From contig JAZDHG010000098.1 in assembly GCA_043806135.1 (NCBI GenBank), forward strand, positions 11,529 to 75,528: a stretch of 64,000 nt of DNA, in the 5' to 3' direction. The DNA comes from JAGLQQ01 sp043806135. Lineage in GTDB: Bacteria > Omnitrophota > Gorgyraeia > B26-G9. Under the pieces are notes generated by a model that ran no database searches, was not told the DNA's origin, and saw nothing but the letters and a program-made list of their open reading frames with translations. This document shows, one piece after another, positions 39,632 to 48,197 of this stretch. Position 1 is the stretch's first letter, and every line of letters starts with the position of its first letter. The position numbers and the translations under genes are program-made.

Positions 39632-39808
39632 TTCTATAGATATCGGAAAGAGACTAGATCTTAACTACTTTTAATTAGGTTTTAACACTTTTAAAGAGGA
39701 TGTTACTATTAAAATGACTGGTATTTGCGCCTGTTTTGGGCGCTTAACATATAGAATAATCGGGAAAAATTGGATAATATGCCCATACCTTATGGTATGG
39801 GTTTTTTT
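39632..39808 (+). ncRNA. Candidate structured leader or small RNA ending in a terminator
   Basis: From the expected start site to the T-run at 39808 is about 177 bases with no good gene. Hairpin GCGCC/GGCGC (39727-39743) precedes the terminator-type hairpin. GGTAT (39720-39724) could pair with ATACC of the terminator arm as an antiterminator. No known riboswitch consensus was recognised. It may be an attenuator for the symporter operon or a free small RNA. Confidence 0.4.
39782..39808 (+). terminator. Intrinsic terminator or attenuator
   Basis: An 8-bp stem CCCATACC/GGTATGGG with loop TTAT, followed directly by seven T residues. It lies between the strong promoter and the symporter gene, so it would end transcription early unless it is regulated. 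Confidence 0.85.
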
Positions 39809-39903
39809 GTCTGTATAAACAGGACTTGATCAGACTTGTAGGGTTTAGTGATGCAGGGAAGAAGATAGCAGCTATCTACAAAAAAACTAGGAAGGAGCTC
39901 TAA

Positions 39904-41343
39904 ATGAGTGAGGGGAAACATATCGCTACCGCACCCAAAGACCGTGTTAGTGTTTCGCAGAAATTAGTCTATGGGATAGGCGGGCTGGTTAATAATTTGC
40001 TGGGTGCAGCAGTAGGATGTATGGCGATCGTGCTTAATCTGGGCCTGGGCATGAATCCGGTAACAGTAGGCATGCTTATGTCTATTCCCCGTATTTGGGA
40101 TGCTGTAACAGATCCTGTAATGGGCTATATTTCTGATAATACAAAATCCCGGTGGGGCCGACGCAGGCCGTATATATTCTGGGGCGCGATTTCTTCGGGA
40201 ATTATATTTGCTCTGATGTGGCAACTTCGCTCCGGATGCACTCAGAATTTCTATTTCTGGTATTTTCTTATTGCGTCATTGGGTTTTTATGTTGCTTATA
40301 CTGTTTATGCAACGCCCTGGGTAGCTCTTGGATACGAAATGACTCCGGATTATCATGAGCGCACACGCCTTATGGGTTTCAGTAACTGGATTGGCCAGTT
40401 TGCCTGGGTTATAGCGCCCTGGTTTTGGAAGATAATGAACTTTAAATATTTTAGCAGCAATGTTGAAGGAGCTCGTGCACTGGCGATCATGGTTGGAGCA
40501 TTTGTTTGCGTAGCCGGGATATTACCTGCTATTTTCTGTCGTGAAAAGCAGGGTTATCAGAAAAAAGATAATGGAAAAAAATCCGTAGAAATCGTGGGTG
40601 TTTTGAAGCACACCGCAAAGTTTTTTAAAGGTTTTGCGATTACTCTGAGATCTATGTCATTTCTTAAACTTTGCGGAGCGACGTTACTTGTGTTTAATGG
40701 GTTTATGGCTGTATCCGCATTTTCTTCATATGTGATCATTTATTATATTTTTAAAGGAGACCAGAATGCAGGATCTACATATATGGGTTGGTTTGGCTCT
40801 GCTTCTTCTATTGCAACTTTTTGTGTTATTCCCTTTATTACCTGGGTCTCTACGAAAATAGGAAAAAAGAATGCTTTTATCCTTTCAACAACTATTTCTA
40901 TTGTCGGATATGCGATGAAATGGTTTTGCTATGATCCGGATGCACCATGGAAACTGCTTATTCCGGCTCCTTTAATTGCGTTTGGGCTTGGCGGACTTTT
41001 TACTCTGATGGGAGCGATGATCGCTGACGTATGTGATGTCGATGAACTGGAAACAGGAGAACGCCGTGAAGGCGTTTTTGGCGGTATATACTGGTGGATG
41101 GTAAAGCTTGGAATGGCGTTGGCGTTTGCGATATCAGGATATCTTCTTAACGCGACAGGTTTTAATGTTGAGCTGGCGGGCAATCAAACAGTTAATACAT
41201 TATTAATGTTAAGGGTATTTGATATTAGTGTTCCGGTTATAACATCTCTTCTGGCTGTAATTATAATTAGCACTTTCGACGTCACTGAAGAAAAGGCATA
41301 TCAGGTTCGCTTAGAGCTTGAGAAGCGGCGGGGCTGCCTGTAA
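39904..41343 (+). CDS. GPH-family (MFS) glycoside/sugar:cation symporter
   Basis: 479 residues with 12 predicted membrane segments. The loop signature GYISDNTKSRWGRRRPYIFW (about residues 76-95) is typical of the glycoside-pentoside-hexuronide:cation symporter family (MelB-like). A second family stretch, SVSQKLVYGIGG, lies near the N-terminus, and DVDELETGERREGVFGGI is seen in the cytoplasmic loop before helix 11. The role is import of a sugar or oligosaccharide driven by an ion gradient; the substrate cannot be read from sequence. AGGAG 6 bases upstream fixes the start. It heads a run of two glycoside hydrolases and two binding-like proteins, fitting uptake of the sugars they release. Expression may depend on the leader terminator upstream. 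Confidence 0.9.
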   Translation: MSEGKHIATAPKDRVSVSQKLVYGIGGLVNNLLGAAVGCMAIVLNLGLGMNPVTVGMLMSIPRIWDAVTDPVMGYISDNTKSRWGRRRPYIFWGAISSGIIFALMWQLRSGCTQNFYFWYFLIASLGFYVAYTVYATPWVALGYEMTPDYHERTRLMGFSNWIGQFAWVIAPWFWKIMNFKYFSSNVEGARALAIMVGAFVCVAGILPAIFCREKQGYQKKDNGKKSVEIVGVLKHTAKFFKGFAITLRSMSFLKLCGATLLVFNGFMAVSAFSSYVIIYYIFKGDQNAGSTYMGWFGSASSIATFCVIPFITWVSTKIGKKNAFILSTTISIVGYAMKWFCYDPDAPWKLLIPAPLIAFGLGGLFTLMGAMIADVCDVDELETGERREGVFGGIYWWMVKLGMALAFAISGYLLNATGFNVELAGNQTVNTLLMLRVFDISVPVITSLLAVIIISTFDVTEEKAYQVRLELEKRRGCL

Positions 41344-41438
41344 TAAAAGTTACGATGGGATCAAAGAAAAACCTGATGCCTTTGTTAGGTCTGGTAATAA
41401 AGAATAAATTTTGACAAAATTAAAAAGGGTGATTTGAA

Positions 41439-43337
41439 GTGAATAAAAAACCGGTACTTTTAACTGTCCTGAGCATGAGCGTATTTTTTATGGTAGCCAA
41501 TGTTTTTGCCGCTCCTGCGCCTGCTTTTGAGCTGGATGACAAGGGAACGGAACAGATCGTCGACTATGAGAAATACGGCGAGTTTCAAAACGTGGACAAA
41601 GCCGGTTATAAATATAAAATAAAAGACCAGCAAGGATTAGCAAATGCAGTAGGGGAAGGAATCTATCCTAATACAAAAAGCGTGCTGAAGTCCCCTCAGT
41701 TTAAAAAATATAAGGATGAAAAAAAACTCCTGGGCAGTCATTGGGCTTTTGTGAACACCTCGGATCATCAGGCAAATTTTTACCGCTGGGCAACAGCAGC
41801 GGAAAGTCCGGGTGTGAAATTGTTCTATACTGCCCAGGCCCTGGAAAATGCCATGCAGATCAGGCATGCGGTCAAGGCTTATTATGCCCTTGTGGTGAAT
41901 TTTCCCAAAGAAGTCGGAACGACTTACTGGGGGACCCCTTGGTATGTGGGGCCGGCATCACTGGACAGGATACTTTATCTGACGAGAAAATATCCTGAGA
42001 TGGGGATAAAACTTGTCGGTGCTAATATAACGGTTGAAAATCGTTACGATGATGATAGGAGTAATGATGTTTTTGTAGTCGATCCCGGTAAATTGGTTTT
42101 TTGCGATCCGAATGATGTTGTAGAAAAAAGAGCGGATCTAAGTAAACTATCAGTCATAGAAAACAAAGAATTCGGAGAGATCAGTTTTGTTAAATATGAA
42201 AACGGCCATTGGCAAATGCGTCTTAAAGACGAGCCTTTTATGGTCAAAGCAGTTGCTTATCAGCCGTCTAAAATCGGCCAGAGCCCGGATATCGGAACGC
42301 TTGAGGATTGGTCAAAGGCAGATGAAAACAAAAACGGTAAAATTGACAGCCCATATGATGCGTGGGTAGATAAGAATAAAAATAATATTCAGGAAGGCGA
42401 TGAGCCGGCAGTCGGTGATTTTCAGCTGATGAAGGATATGGGTGTTAACGTCATCAGAGTTTATCATCATGCTTTTGTTAGTAATAAAAAGATATTTCAG
42501 GATTTGTATAAAAATTACGGGATCCGGATCGTAATCGGTGATTTTCTGGGAATGTACGCGGTAGGTTCCAAAGCCCCCTGGGATCCGGGCACTGATTATT
42601 CTGACCCCCAGCAGCAGCGCAATATGCTTGAATCGGTAATGAAGATGATAAATGAATATAAGGATGAGCCATGTGTTCTGATGTGGGTTTTAGGCAATGA
42701 AACTAATTACGGAACGGCTAACAACGCAGATGTAGAGCCGCAAGCCTACTATCATTTTGTAAATGAAGTCGCGAAAAAAATAAAAGAAATAGATCCGAAT
42801 CATCCGGTAATGATTTGTAACGGCGATATCCAATTTCTTGATATCTTTGCCCAAAAGTGTCCGGATGTTGATGTGTTCGGGATCAATTCGTATAGAGGTA
42901 AACCTGGATTCGGATATTATAATTTCTGGCTGCCGGTAAAAGAACTTGCCGATAGACCGGTGTTTATAACAGAATACGGCTGCCCTGCTTATGGACACAA
43001 ATATAGCCGTGAATATGCGGAAAATTTTCAAGCGGAATACCTTGTGGAAAACTGGATGGATATGGTAATTAACAGCGCGGGAGAGGGAGCAGGTGTTTCT
43101 ATCGGCGGCTCTTTGTTTGAATTTGTTGATGAGTGGTGGAAGACAGGAGCTCCTCCCGGATATCCTGATATTATTCAGGATGTAGTGCCTAATGTGGGGG
43201 GGCCTTTTGTGGACGGATGGTATTACGAGGAATGGTTTGGAGTAGTCAGCCAGGGAGACGGTACGGATTCTCCTTTTATGCGTCAGCTGCGTAAGTCTTA
43301 TTTCGAACTGCAAAAAATCTGGAAAGAGAAAGAATAA
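41439..43337 (+). CDS. Secreted clan GH-A glycoside hydrolase (GH2/GH5-like barrel) with N-terminal extension
   Basis: 632 residues, GTG start with an AAAGGGTGA ribosome site. The signal peptide ends near VFA-AP (about residue 25). Residues 30-230 form an accessory region. The catalytic TIM barrel starts around KYENGHWQMRLKDEPF (about 248) and carries the clan GH-A pair: acid/base Glu421 in VLGNETNYG and nucleophile Glu512 in ITEYGC. The barrel is clearly paralogous to the hydrolase at 44759 (shared K-x-E-N-G-H, I-G-x-S-P, E-E-W-F-G). Inserted at 295-322 are two calcium-loop-like runs, DENKNGKIDS and DKNKNNIQEGDE, which resemble EF-hand or dockerin loops. It probably acts on an extracytoplasmic beta-glycan; the exact GH family is unresolved. 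Confidence 0.8.
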   Translation: MNKKPVLLTVLSMSVFFMVANVFAAPAPAFELDDKGTEQIVDYEKYGEFQNVDKAGYKYKIKDQQGLANAVGEGIYPNTKSVLKSPQFKKYKDEKKLLGSHWAFVNTSDHQANFYRWATAAESPGVKLFYTAQALENAMQIRHAVKAYYALVVNFPKEVGTTYWGTPWYVGPASLDRILYLTRKYPEMGIKLVGANITVENRYDDDRSNDVFVVDPGKLVFCDPNDVVEKRADLSKLSVIENKEFGEISFVKYENGHWQMRLKDEPFMVKAVAYQPSKIGQSPDIGTLEDWSKADENKNGKIDSPYDAWVDKNKNNIQEGDEPAVGDFQLMKDMGVNVIRVYHHAFVSNKKIFQDLYKNYGIRIVIGDFLGMYAVGSKAPWDPGTDYSDPQQQRNMLESVMKMINEYKDEPCVLMWVLGNETNYGTANNADVEPQAYYHFVNEVAKKIKEIDPNHPVMICNGDIQFLDIFAQKCPDVDVFGINSYRGKPGFGYYNFWLPVKELADRPVFITEYGCPAYGHKYSREYAENFQAEYLVENWMDMVINSAGEGAGVSIGGSLFEFVDEWWKTGAPPGYPDIIQDVVPNVGGPFVDGWYYEEWFGVVSQGDGTDSPFMRQLRKSYFELQKIWKEKE

Positions 43338-43340
43338 GCA

Positions 43341-43958
43341 ATGAAAAGAAGCATTTTTTGGACAACTTTGTCAGGGTGGTTTATTATCCTGTTTTTGTTG
43401 GCTTTTGCTTGTTTTGCTCAAGATACAAAACAGATAAAGGAAGAAAAACCGCAGGAACTGCTGGTTTATTTTGATAAGGACAGTATTGATAATCATTACT
43501 TTGCTTCCCAAAGGATCGGAGATTGCGAGTCCTTAGAGTTTGATGATCAGTGGAAAGAAAATGTCCAGTCAGGTCAAACCTGCATAAGGATTAAATATAA
43601 CGCGACCGGACCGTTTGGTTTTGCCGGTATTTACTGGGTTAATCCCAAGGATAATTGGGGGGATGAAAAAGGCGGTTATGACCTGCGTTTTGCCAAAAAA
43701 CTCACTTTTTGGGTCAGAGGGGAAAGCGGTTCAGAACATGTTGCCGTGTTTAAATTTGGAGGACTTAAGGGAGTGTACCCTGATTCGGACAATCATGGAA
43801 TCGGGCCTTTAGTGCTAAGTGATCAATGGCAGCAAATAACAGTTGATCTAAACGGCAGAGATATGCGGCGTATAAGTGCCGGATTCAGTTTTGCTATTAC
43901 AAAAGCACATAATCGTAAGGGTTGTGTTTTTTATATAGATAATATAAAATATGAATAG
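43341..43958 (+). CDS. Secreted carbohydrate-binding-like beta-sandwich protein 1
   Basis: 205 residues. The signal peptide ends near ACFA-Q (about residue 26). The rest is a single jelly-roll-like module resembling CBM11 or galactose-binding-like domains: IGDCESLEFDDQW, the Gly-rich YWVNPKDNWGDEKGGYDL, AKKLTFWVRGESGSE, and a C-terminal FYIDNIKYE strand. No catalytic motif is seen. It lies 3 bases after the hydrolase at 41439 and is closely paralogous to the next gene, sharing DNWG-x-x-KGG, AKKLTFW and the PDSD motif. It may be a binding accessory for the hydrolases, presenting glycan at the cell surface. The family assignment is by eye. Confidence 0.7.
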   Translation: MKRSIFWTTLSGWFIILFLLAFACFAQDTKQIKEEKPQELLVYFDKDSIDNHYFASQRIGDCESLEFDDQWKENVQSGQTCIRIKYNATGPFGFAGIYWVNPKDNWGDEKGGYDLRFAKKLTFWVRGESGSEHVAVFKFGGLKGVYPDSDNHGIGPLVLSDQWQQITVDLNGRDMRRISAGFSFAITKAHNRKGCVFYIDNIKYE

Positions 43959-44009
43959 AAACAATTTGATTTGGTTTAATTTGGTTATTAATGAAAGGAG
44001 GAAGTTTAA

Positions 44010-44669
44010 ATGAAAAAGCTGAATTTATTGGTTGTGATGTTTTTTTTCTGCTTGATTTTGAGTTTTAATGTTCAGGCCCAGCAGATGCTCGATGATGATA
44101 AGTATATCGAGGAGGAAGAGCTGGTGGGCAAGGAAGTAAAATTTGATGATGACGGGATTTTCCATGTTTATGTTGACCGCGGGGATCGGGGGAATCATTA
44201 TATACCGTCCGGCTGGATGGGAGATTACGGTGATATTAAGATGAATGACAACTTTAAAGATTTTGCGCATAACGGCAAAACATGCATAAAATTTACTTAT
44301 ACTGCTGAGGGTAAGCAGGGTGCAGGATGGACCGGAGTTATGTGGCAGAATCCGGCGAATAACTGGGGAGAAGTAAAAGGCGGGTTTGACTTAAGCGGCG
44401 CTAAAAAGCTGACATTCTGGGCCAAAGGTGAAAAGGGCAATGAGCGGATAATGGAGTTTAAAATGGGCGGTATCGGCGGCCCCTATCCGGATTCTGATTC
44501 TATCGGAATCGGGCCTATTGACCTGACTACTGAATGGAAACAATACACGATAGATCTGACTGATATTGATCTGAGTTATGTTAACGGGGGTTTTTGCTGG
44601 TCCTCTAATGCGGATTCAAATCCCGAAGGCATGGTTTTTTATCTGGATGACATCCAGTACCAATTATAA
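44010..44669 (+). CDS. Secreted carbohydrate-binding-like beta-sandwich protein 2
   Basis: 219 residues, paralogue of the preceding gene. The signal peptide ends near VQA-QQ (about residue 24) and is followed by an acidic stretch (DDDKYIEEEEL). The module shows GWMGDYGDIKMND, WQNPANNWGEVKGGFDL, AKKLTFWAKGEKGNE, GGPYPDSDSIGIG and a final FYLDDIQYQL strand, matching its neighbour block by block. AAAGGAGG 7 bases before the ATG is the strongest ribosome binding site in this cluster, suggesting high expression. Its likely role is non-catalytic glycan binding alongside the two hydrolases. The tandem pair suggests duplication, with divergence perhaps giving different ligand preferences; this is inference. 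Confidence 0.7.
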   Translation: MKKLNLLVVMFFFCLILSFNVQAQQMLDDDKYIEEEELVGKEVKFDDDGIFHVYVDRGDRGNHYIPSGWMGDYGDIKMNDNFKDFAHNGKTCIKFTYTAEGKQGAGWTGVMWQNPANNWGEVKGGFDLSGAKKLTFWAKGEKGNERIMEFKMGGIGGPYPDSDSIGIGPIDLTTEWKQYTIDLTDIDLSYVNGGFCWSSNADSNPEGMVFYLDDIQYQL

Positions 44670-44682
44670 ATCTTATTTTGTA

Positions 44683-44729
44683 AAATAAAGGGTAGGGGCT
44701 AGGTATGATGAGGCTTCTACCCTTTATTT
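44683..44729. promoter_or_regulatory. Thirteen-bp inverted repeat between 44010 and 44759 genes
   Basis: AAATAAAGGGTAG pairs perfectly with CTACCCTTTATTT across a 21-base loop. The right arm ends in TTTATTT, so it may be a weak terminator or an mRNA processing/stability hairpin. It covers the alternative upstream ATG at 44705, arguing for the downstream start. Confidence 0.6.
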
Positions 44730-44758
44730 CTATGCAATGCTGGATGAGGAGTTTTTAT

Positions 44759-45988
44759 ATGATCGCGCGTAAATTAGTAATAATTTTAATGATTCTCTTA
44801 GCTGCCGGTTGCGGGAAGGCAAAAGCGAAGAAAGACAGTGTTTCTATCAAGAAACTTGAAAATGGACATTATCAATTGCTTGTTAATAAAAAACCTTATG
44901 TTATAAAGGGTGTCTGCTATTCTCCCGTGCCTATCGGCAGGAGCCCCTTGTTTAATTTTATGTGCGATCCGGCTAAACCATGGATTGTAGACGGAAAACT
45001 TATGCAGGACATGGGCATTAATACGGTACGTTTGTATATGACAGGGGACGAGCTTGAATTTTGCAAAATTATGATTGAAGAGCTGTATACATTGTATGGC
45101 ATAAGGACTATACTAGGGCATGATCTTGGATTCTGGGGATATCCGCCAGCCAATTACGCGGATCCAGAGTTTAGAGAAGAAATTACGAAGAACATGATGG
45201 AGGTAGTTGCCTATTTCAAAGACACCCCGGGATTGCTGATGTGGAATCTGGGTAATGAAAACAACTATAGTTTTGACGGGCGGTTAAACCCGTGGAGCTC
45301 CGATGAAATAGATGCAATGCAGAATTTTAATGACAAACGGGAAGCCCGTGCCAGGATTTATTATTCCTTTGTTAATGACCTTGCTAAAAAAATAAAAAAG
45401 ATCGATAAGGCTCATCCTGTGGGTCTTGGCAACGGGGAGACAGTCGGCCTTAAGAGCGCTGCCAAGTATTGTCCTGATGTGGATTTTATCGGAGCGATTG
45501 TTTATCGCGGCAAGGTATTCGGCAGTTTCTTTAAGGAAATCAAGAGAATGTTTGATAAGCCTGTTATTTTGACAGAATTCGGCTGTGACGCGTATAATAT
45601 GGAAAAACAGGAAGAAGATCAGAATAACCAGGCGAAATTTTTGAAAAGCCAGTGGCTGGATATGCAAAAGCACATGGTAAACGGAGAAGGCGAGGGCAAC
45701 TGCCTGGGCGGAGCTATCTTTGAATGGAATGATGAGTGGTGGAAAACATCAGACAGTGACCGGGACAGCTGGAATGTGCATGATACAGTTGCCGGATGGG
45801 GGATGGGATCCTATGACTTTGATGCTAAAGCAGGCAAAAATATGAATGAAGAGTGGTTTGGTATTGTTGCGATATCCCCGGAACTAGAAAATGGGATCAA
45901 TAAAAGAACTCCCAGAAAAGCCTATTATGTTTTGCGCCAGTTATGGAATGAAGCATATAAAAAAGAGGAAAGTAAATCCGCGAAATAA
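44759..45988 (+). CDS. Lipoprotein clan GH-A glycoside hydrolase (GH2/GH5-like)
   Basis: The ATG at 44759 is chosen over 44705 because GAGGAG lies 7 bases upstream. The resulting 409-residue protein also begins with a clean lipoprotein signal: MIARKLVIILMILLAAGC, lipobox A-A-G-Cys18. The barrel begins KLENGHYQLLVNKKPYVIKG and carries acid/base Glu167 in NLGNENNYS and nucleophile Glu273 in ILTEFGC, 106 residues apart. It is the single-domain paralogue of the 632-residue hydrolase, lacking its N-terminal region and calcium-like loops. It should be anchored in the inner or outer membrane facing the periplasm or surface. The substrate is unknown; context suggests it works with the symporter and the binding-like proteins. 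Confidence 0.82.
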   Translation: MIARKLVIILMILLAAGCGKAKAKKDSVSIKKLENGHYQLLVNKKPYVIKGVCYSPVPIGRSPLFNFMCDPAKPWIVDGKLMQDMGINTVRLYMTGDELEFCKIMIEELYTLYGIRTILGHDLGFWGYPPANYADPEFREEITKNMMEVVAYFKDTPGLLMWNLGNENNYSFDGRLNPWSSDEIDAMQNFNDKREARARIYYSFVNDLAKKIKKIDKAHPVGLGNGETVGLKSAAKYCPDVDFIGAIVYRGKVFGSFFKEIKRMFDKPVILTEFGCDAYNMEKQEEDQNNQAKFLKSQWLDMQKHMVNGEGEGNCLGGAIFEWNDEWWKTSDSDRDSWNVHDTVAGWGMGSYDFDAKAGKNMNEEWFGIVAISPELENGINKRTPRKAYYVLRQLWNEAYKKEESKSAK

Positions 45989-46010
45989 TACCGAAGTCGA
46001 TAACCTAAAT

Positions 46011-46039
46011 AGGGTCTGCTGAAAAACTCATCAGACCCT
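46011..46039. repeat. Palindrome with CTGAAAAA core
   Basis: AGGGTCTG pairs with CAGACCCT, extended by TGA/TCA after one mismatch, with loop AAAAC. There is no following T-run. The CTGAAAAAC centre resembles the ends of the inverted-repeat elements at 46124, 53632 and 53822, so it could be a collapsed copy or a weak terminator. Confidence 0.5.
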
Positions 46040-46123
46040 GATTATAGAGATTAAAGACAAGATTACATAGATTAAATATAGACGGGAAAATTACTGTAAT
46101 CATTTAAAAATCTGTGTAATCAT

Positions 46124-46271
46124 GGTTCGCTGAAAAATGTATTTCTGTTAAAAAGTGCAAGGGTTGGAACACTTTTATTCAAAAATCATGCACTTTTGGA
46201 TATATTTTTGCTGCTGGTTATGTTTAAAATACCGACAACATATGAGTTCACATTTGTATTTTCAGTGAACC
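46124..46271. mobile_element. Inverted-repeat-bounded small element, 148 bp
   Basis: The left end begins GGTTCGCTGAAAAATG. The right end, read on the opposite strand, begins GGTTCACTGAAAATAC. An inner inverted repeat AAAAGTGCA/TGCACTTTT lies at 46151-46159 and 46189-46197. There is no coding capacity. Confidence 0.5.
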
Positions 46272-46348
46272 CTAAATACTGGAAGAAATGGCGAGTAAGA
46301 CCAAAAGGAAGTAGCGAGAAAAACTTATAAAAAAAGAAGTGGTGAGAT

Positions 46349-48175
46349 ATGAAATATTTACTCAAAAATGATCAATTTTGTTGCAGAGCGCTGTTAATAA
46401 TTTGTTGTTTTGTTTTAATGATTTTTGTAAGTATACATGCAGTGGATACGGTTTTTGCTCTTGAGCTAAAAGCGCAGGTAGAGGATTTTATTAGGCAGGA
46501 GAGATTTACCGACCTGCTGGATTTTTTAGATATTCTAAAGCTGGAAAAGGGACAGAATATAACAGATCTGCAGATAGAATATTACTCTGTGCTCGCAAAA
46601 TCAAAGTACCTCGATTATCTTGAGCAAAAAGAGGATTGGGAAAATTATTACAGTCATGTGGATCTTTTTAATGCTGAGATAATAAAAAGTGCCAGAGATT
46701 TTGTGGCAAAACATCCTGCCTCGCTTGAGACCATCGAAATACAGTATATGGCCTGGAAAGCTATTACCCGGGATGAGGAAACGGCATCCGCGGAAGAGAC
46801 CTTTAGCAAACTTATTGATTTAGTTATCACTTATACAGAAAAAAGCGGTGATACAGCTGTTTTTAGGGAAATTGCCAGTAGAATGAGTGATGCAGGCAGA
46901 GTTCGTCAGCTGAACAAGCTGTTTGATTCTTATAAGGAGTTTTTGTCTACCAATGCCGGAAGCGATTCAATTGAACGTCTTGGAGGTATTGCCGAGGAAT
47001 ATTTGCAAAAAGAAAGAATAGAAACAGCAATAGTTATTTATGAACATTATATCGACTTGGTATTAAGGCAGTATCCTCAGGCCAAAGCCCAGCTTGTACT
47101 AAATGAGCTTGCCGATAAGTTTAGACATCATGGGTTTTCTCCTGCTAAAGACGCTGATTTTGCGGAAAAAATTTATAAGTTGATCACCCAAAAATTCGGC
47201 CAAGATGCTCTGCGAGAAGAGGATTTGTTCGGCCGCGGATATAATTTGGAATCGCTGAATATCTATGACAGGGCACAGGAGGAGTATAAATATTTCGTTA
47301 AAAAATTTCCCGAAAGCGTTTACTTACCGGAAGTTTATACGAGAATTGCTGTTATTAATTTGTATTCCCTGGGGCGTTTTGGCATAGCTTTGCAGTTTTT
47401 TCAAAAAGTATCGGATGATTTTCCGGATTCAGCATATGCAGAGTTCTGCGCTTATAAAGCGGCAATACTTTTGCAGTGGAAATCAGAAGATGAACAGGCT
47501 AGCCGTCTTTATTCCATGCTTGTTGCCTCCGGAGGACTTTTTTCCGAGCCGGCAAAGAATCGCCTTAATGAAATAAAAAACAAGGATAAAATGGATGAAG
47601 AGGTGCGAAATGTACTTGAGCATTTATCCGGCAGTGAAGAAAGTTCTGCTATTATGATGACGCTTAAAAGCATGCCGCAAAGGTCTTTTGTCGGTGAACA
47701 GGTTATATGGTCGGGCACTGCTCAGGATTTTTCATCAGGTACTGTGCAGCCGTTTTTTGTCTATGAATGGTTTGGGGATACGGGTATCAATGAAGACCCG
47801 GGAAATACCGCTGAATTTTCCACCGGTTATGATAATGCTATGCCTCAAATAGCGTGTTTTTCTGCAATGGTTGTCCAGACACAGGGAATAATATGTAAAT
47901 CACTTTGGGTACATGAATTGAGAGTGAAAACACCAAATAATATTATGAGCTTTAAAACAGGCGAGCCGGTTGAACTTATTGCGGAAGTTTTTCCGAAGAG
48001 TATTGAAGATAAAGGTGTGCTCTGGCAATGGAAGATCGGCGCGGAGGCCGCTAGAGTCATAGGAAATAAGTTCCTGCATTCATATGATGCGCCGGGACGT
48101 TACGAAATAGAACTTGTTGCTGATGTGCAAGGTTCAAGAATATTTAAAAAAATTAATGTGGATATTGTAGAATAG
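46349..48175 (+). CDS. Secreted TPR-repeat protein with C-terminal PKD/Ig-like domain
   Basis: 608 residues. The signal peptide (hydrophobic segment 14-32) ends near TVFA-LE. Residues 40-430 are helical TPR-like repeats. The clearest units are around AQEEYKYFVKKFPES (about 310) and ALQFFQKVSDDFPDS (about 348), a pattern like that of outer-membrane assembly or secretion lipoproteins. From about 440 the protein becomes beta-rich, with YEWFGDTG and SYDAPGRYEIELVADVQG, resembling PKD/Ig-like modules. No catalytic motif is seen. It leads an operon with a PilZ/toroid membrane protein (22 bases downstream), an outer-membrane barrel and a pseudopilin. Periplasmic TPR proteins often accompany exopolysaccharide barrels, for example AlgK or BcsC; the parallel is inferred. 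Confidence 0.72.
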   Translation: MKYLLKNDQFCCRALLIICCFVLMIFVSIHAVDTVFALELKAQVEDFIRQERFTDLLDFLDILKLEKGQNITDLQIEYYSVLAKSKYLDYLEQKEDWENYYSHVDLFNAEIIKSARDFVAKHPASLETIEIQYMAWKAITRDEETASAEETFSKLIDLVITYTEKSGDTAVFREIASRMSDAGRVRQLNKLFDSYKEFLSTNAGSDSIERLGGIAEEYLQKERIETAIVIYEHYIDLVLRQYPQAKAQLVLNELADKFRHHGFSPAKDADFAEKIYKLITQKFGQDALREEDLFGRGYNLESLNIYDRAQEEYKYFVKKFPESVYLPEVYTRIAVINLYSLGRFGIALQFFQKVSDDFPDSAYAEFCAYKAAILLQWKSEDEQASRLYSMLVASGGLFSEPAKNRLNEIKNKDKMDEEVRNVLEHLSGSEESSAIMMTLKSMPQRSFVGEQVIWSGTAQDFSSGTVQPFFVYEWFGDTGINEDPGNTAEFSTGYDNAMPQIACFSAMVVQTQGIICKSLWVHELRVKTPNNIMSFKTGEPVELIAEVFPKSIEDKGVLWQWKIGAEAARVIGNKFLHSYDAPGRYEIELVADVQGSRIFKKINVDIVE

Positions 48176-48197
48176 GCTACAGCAGGTATAAAAACAC

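Larger units (their letters stand above)
39475..39903. other. Spacer with strong promoter and structured leader
   Basis: It contains a consensus promoter at 39597, two hairpins including a terminator-type one at 39782, and about 95 further bases to the symporter start. No gene is seen; a 34-codon ATG frame at 39714 is judged unlikely. Confidence 0.6.
45989..46348. other. Spacer with hairpin and an inverted-repeat-bounded element
   Basis: No gene is seen. It holds an 8-bp hairpin at 46011, decayed ATCTGTGTAAT-type words near 46108 and a 148-bp inverted-repeat element at 46124. A short AGTAGCGAG remnant lies near 46310. Confidence 0.6.

Noticed and set aside
39714..39818. 34-codon ATG frame within the symporter leader
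   Set aside because: The only purine-rich ribosome-like sequence is about 15 bases away, and the frame runs through the terminator hairpin. Kept only as a possible leader peptide.
41411..41416. TTGACA before the 632-residue hydrolase
   Set aside because: No -10 box at the required distance; the start codon is only 23 bases downstream.
42690..43313. 207-codon open frame on the minus strand, and similar minus-strand frames at 28299-28886 and 59542-60120
   Set aside because: They lie wholly within well-supported plus-strand genes, have no recognisable domains and show the residue bias expected of antisense shadows.
44705..44758. Upstream ATG that would extend the lipoprotein hydrolase by 18 residues
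   Set aside because: It lies inside the loop of a 13-bp hairpin, lacks a good ribosome site and hides a clear lipoprotein signal; ATG 44759 has GAGGAG at ideal spacing.
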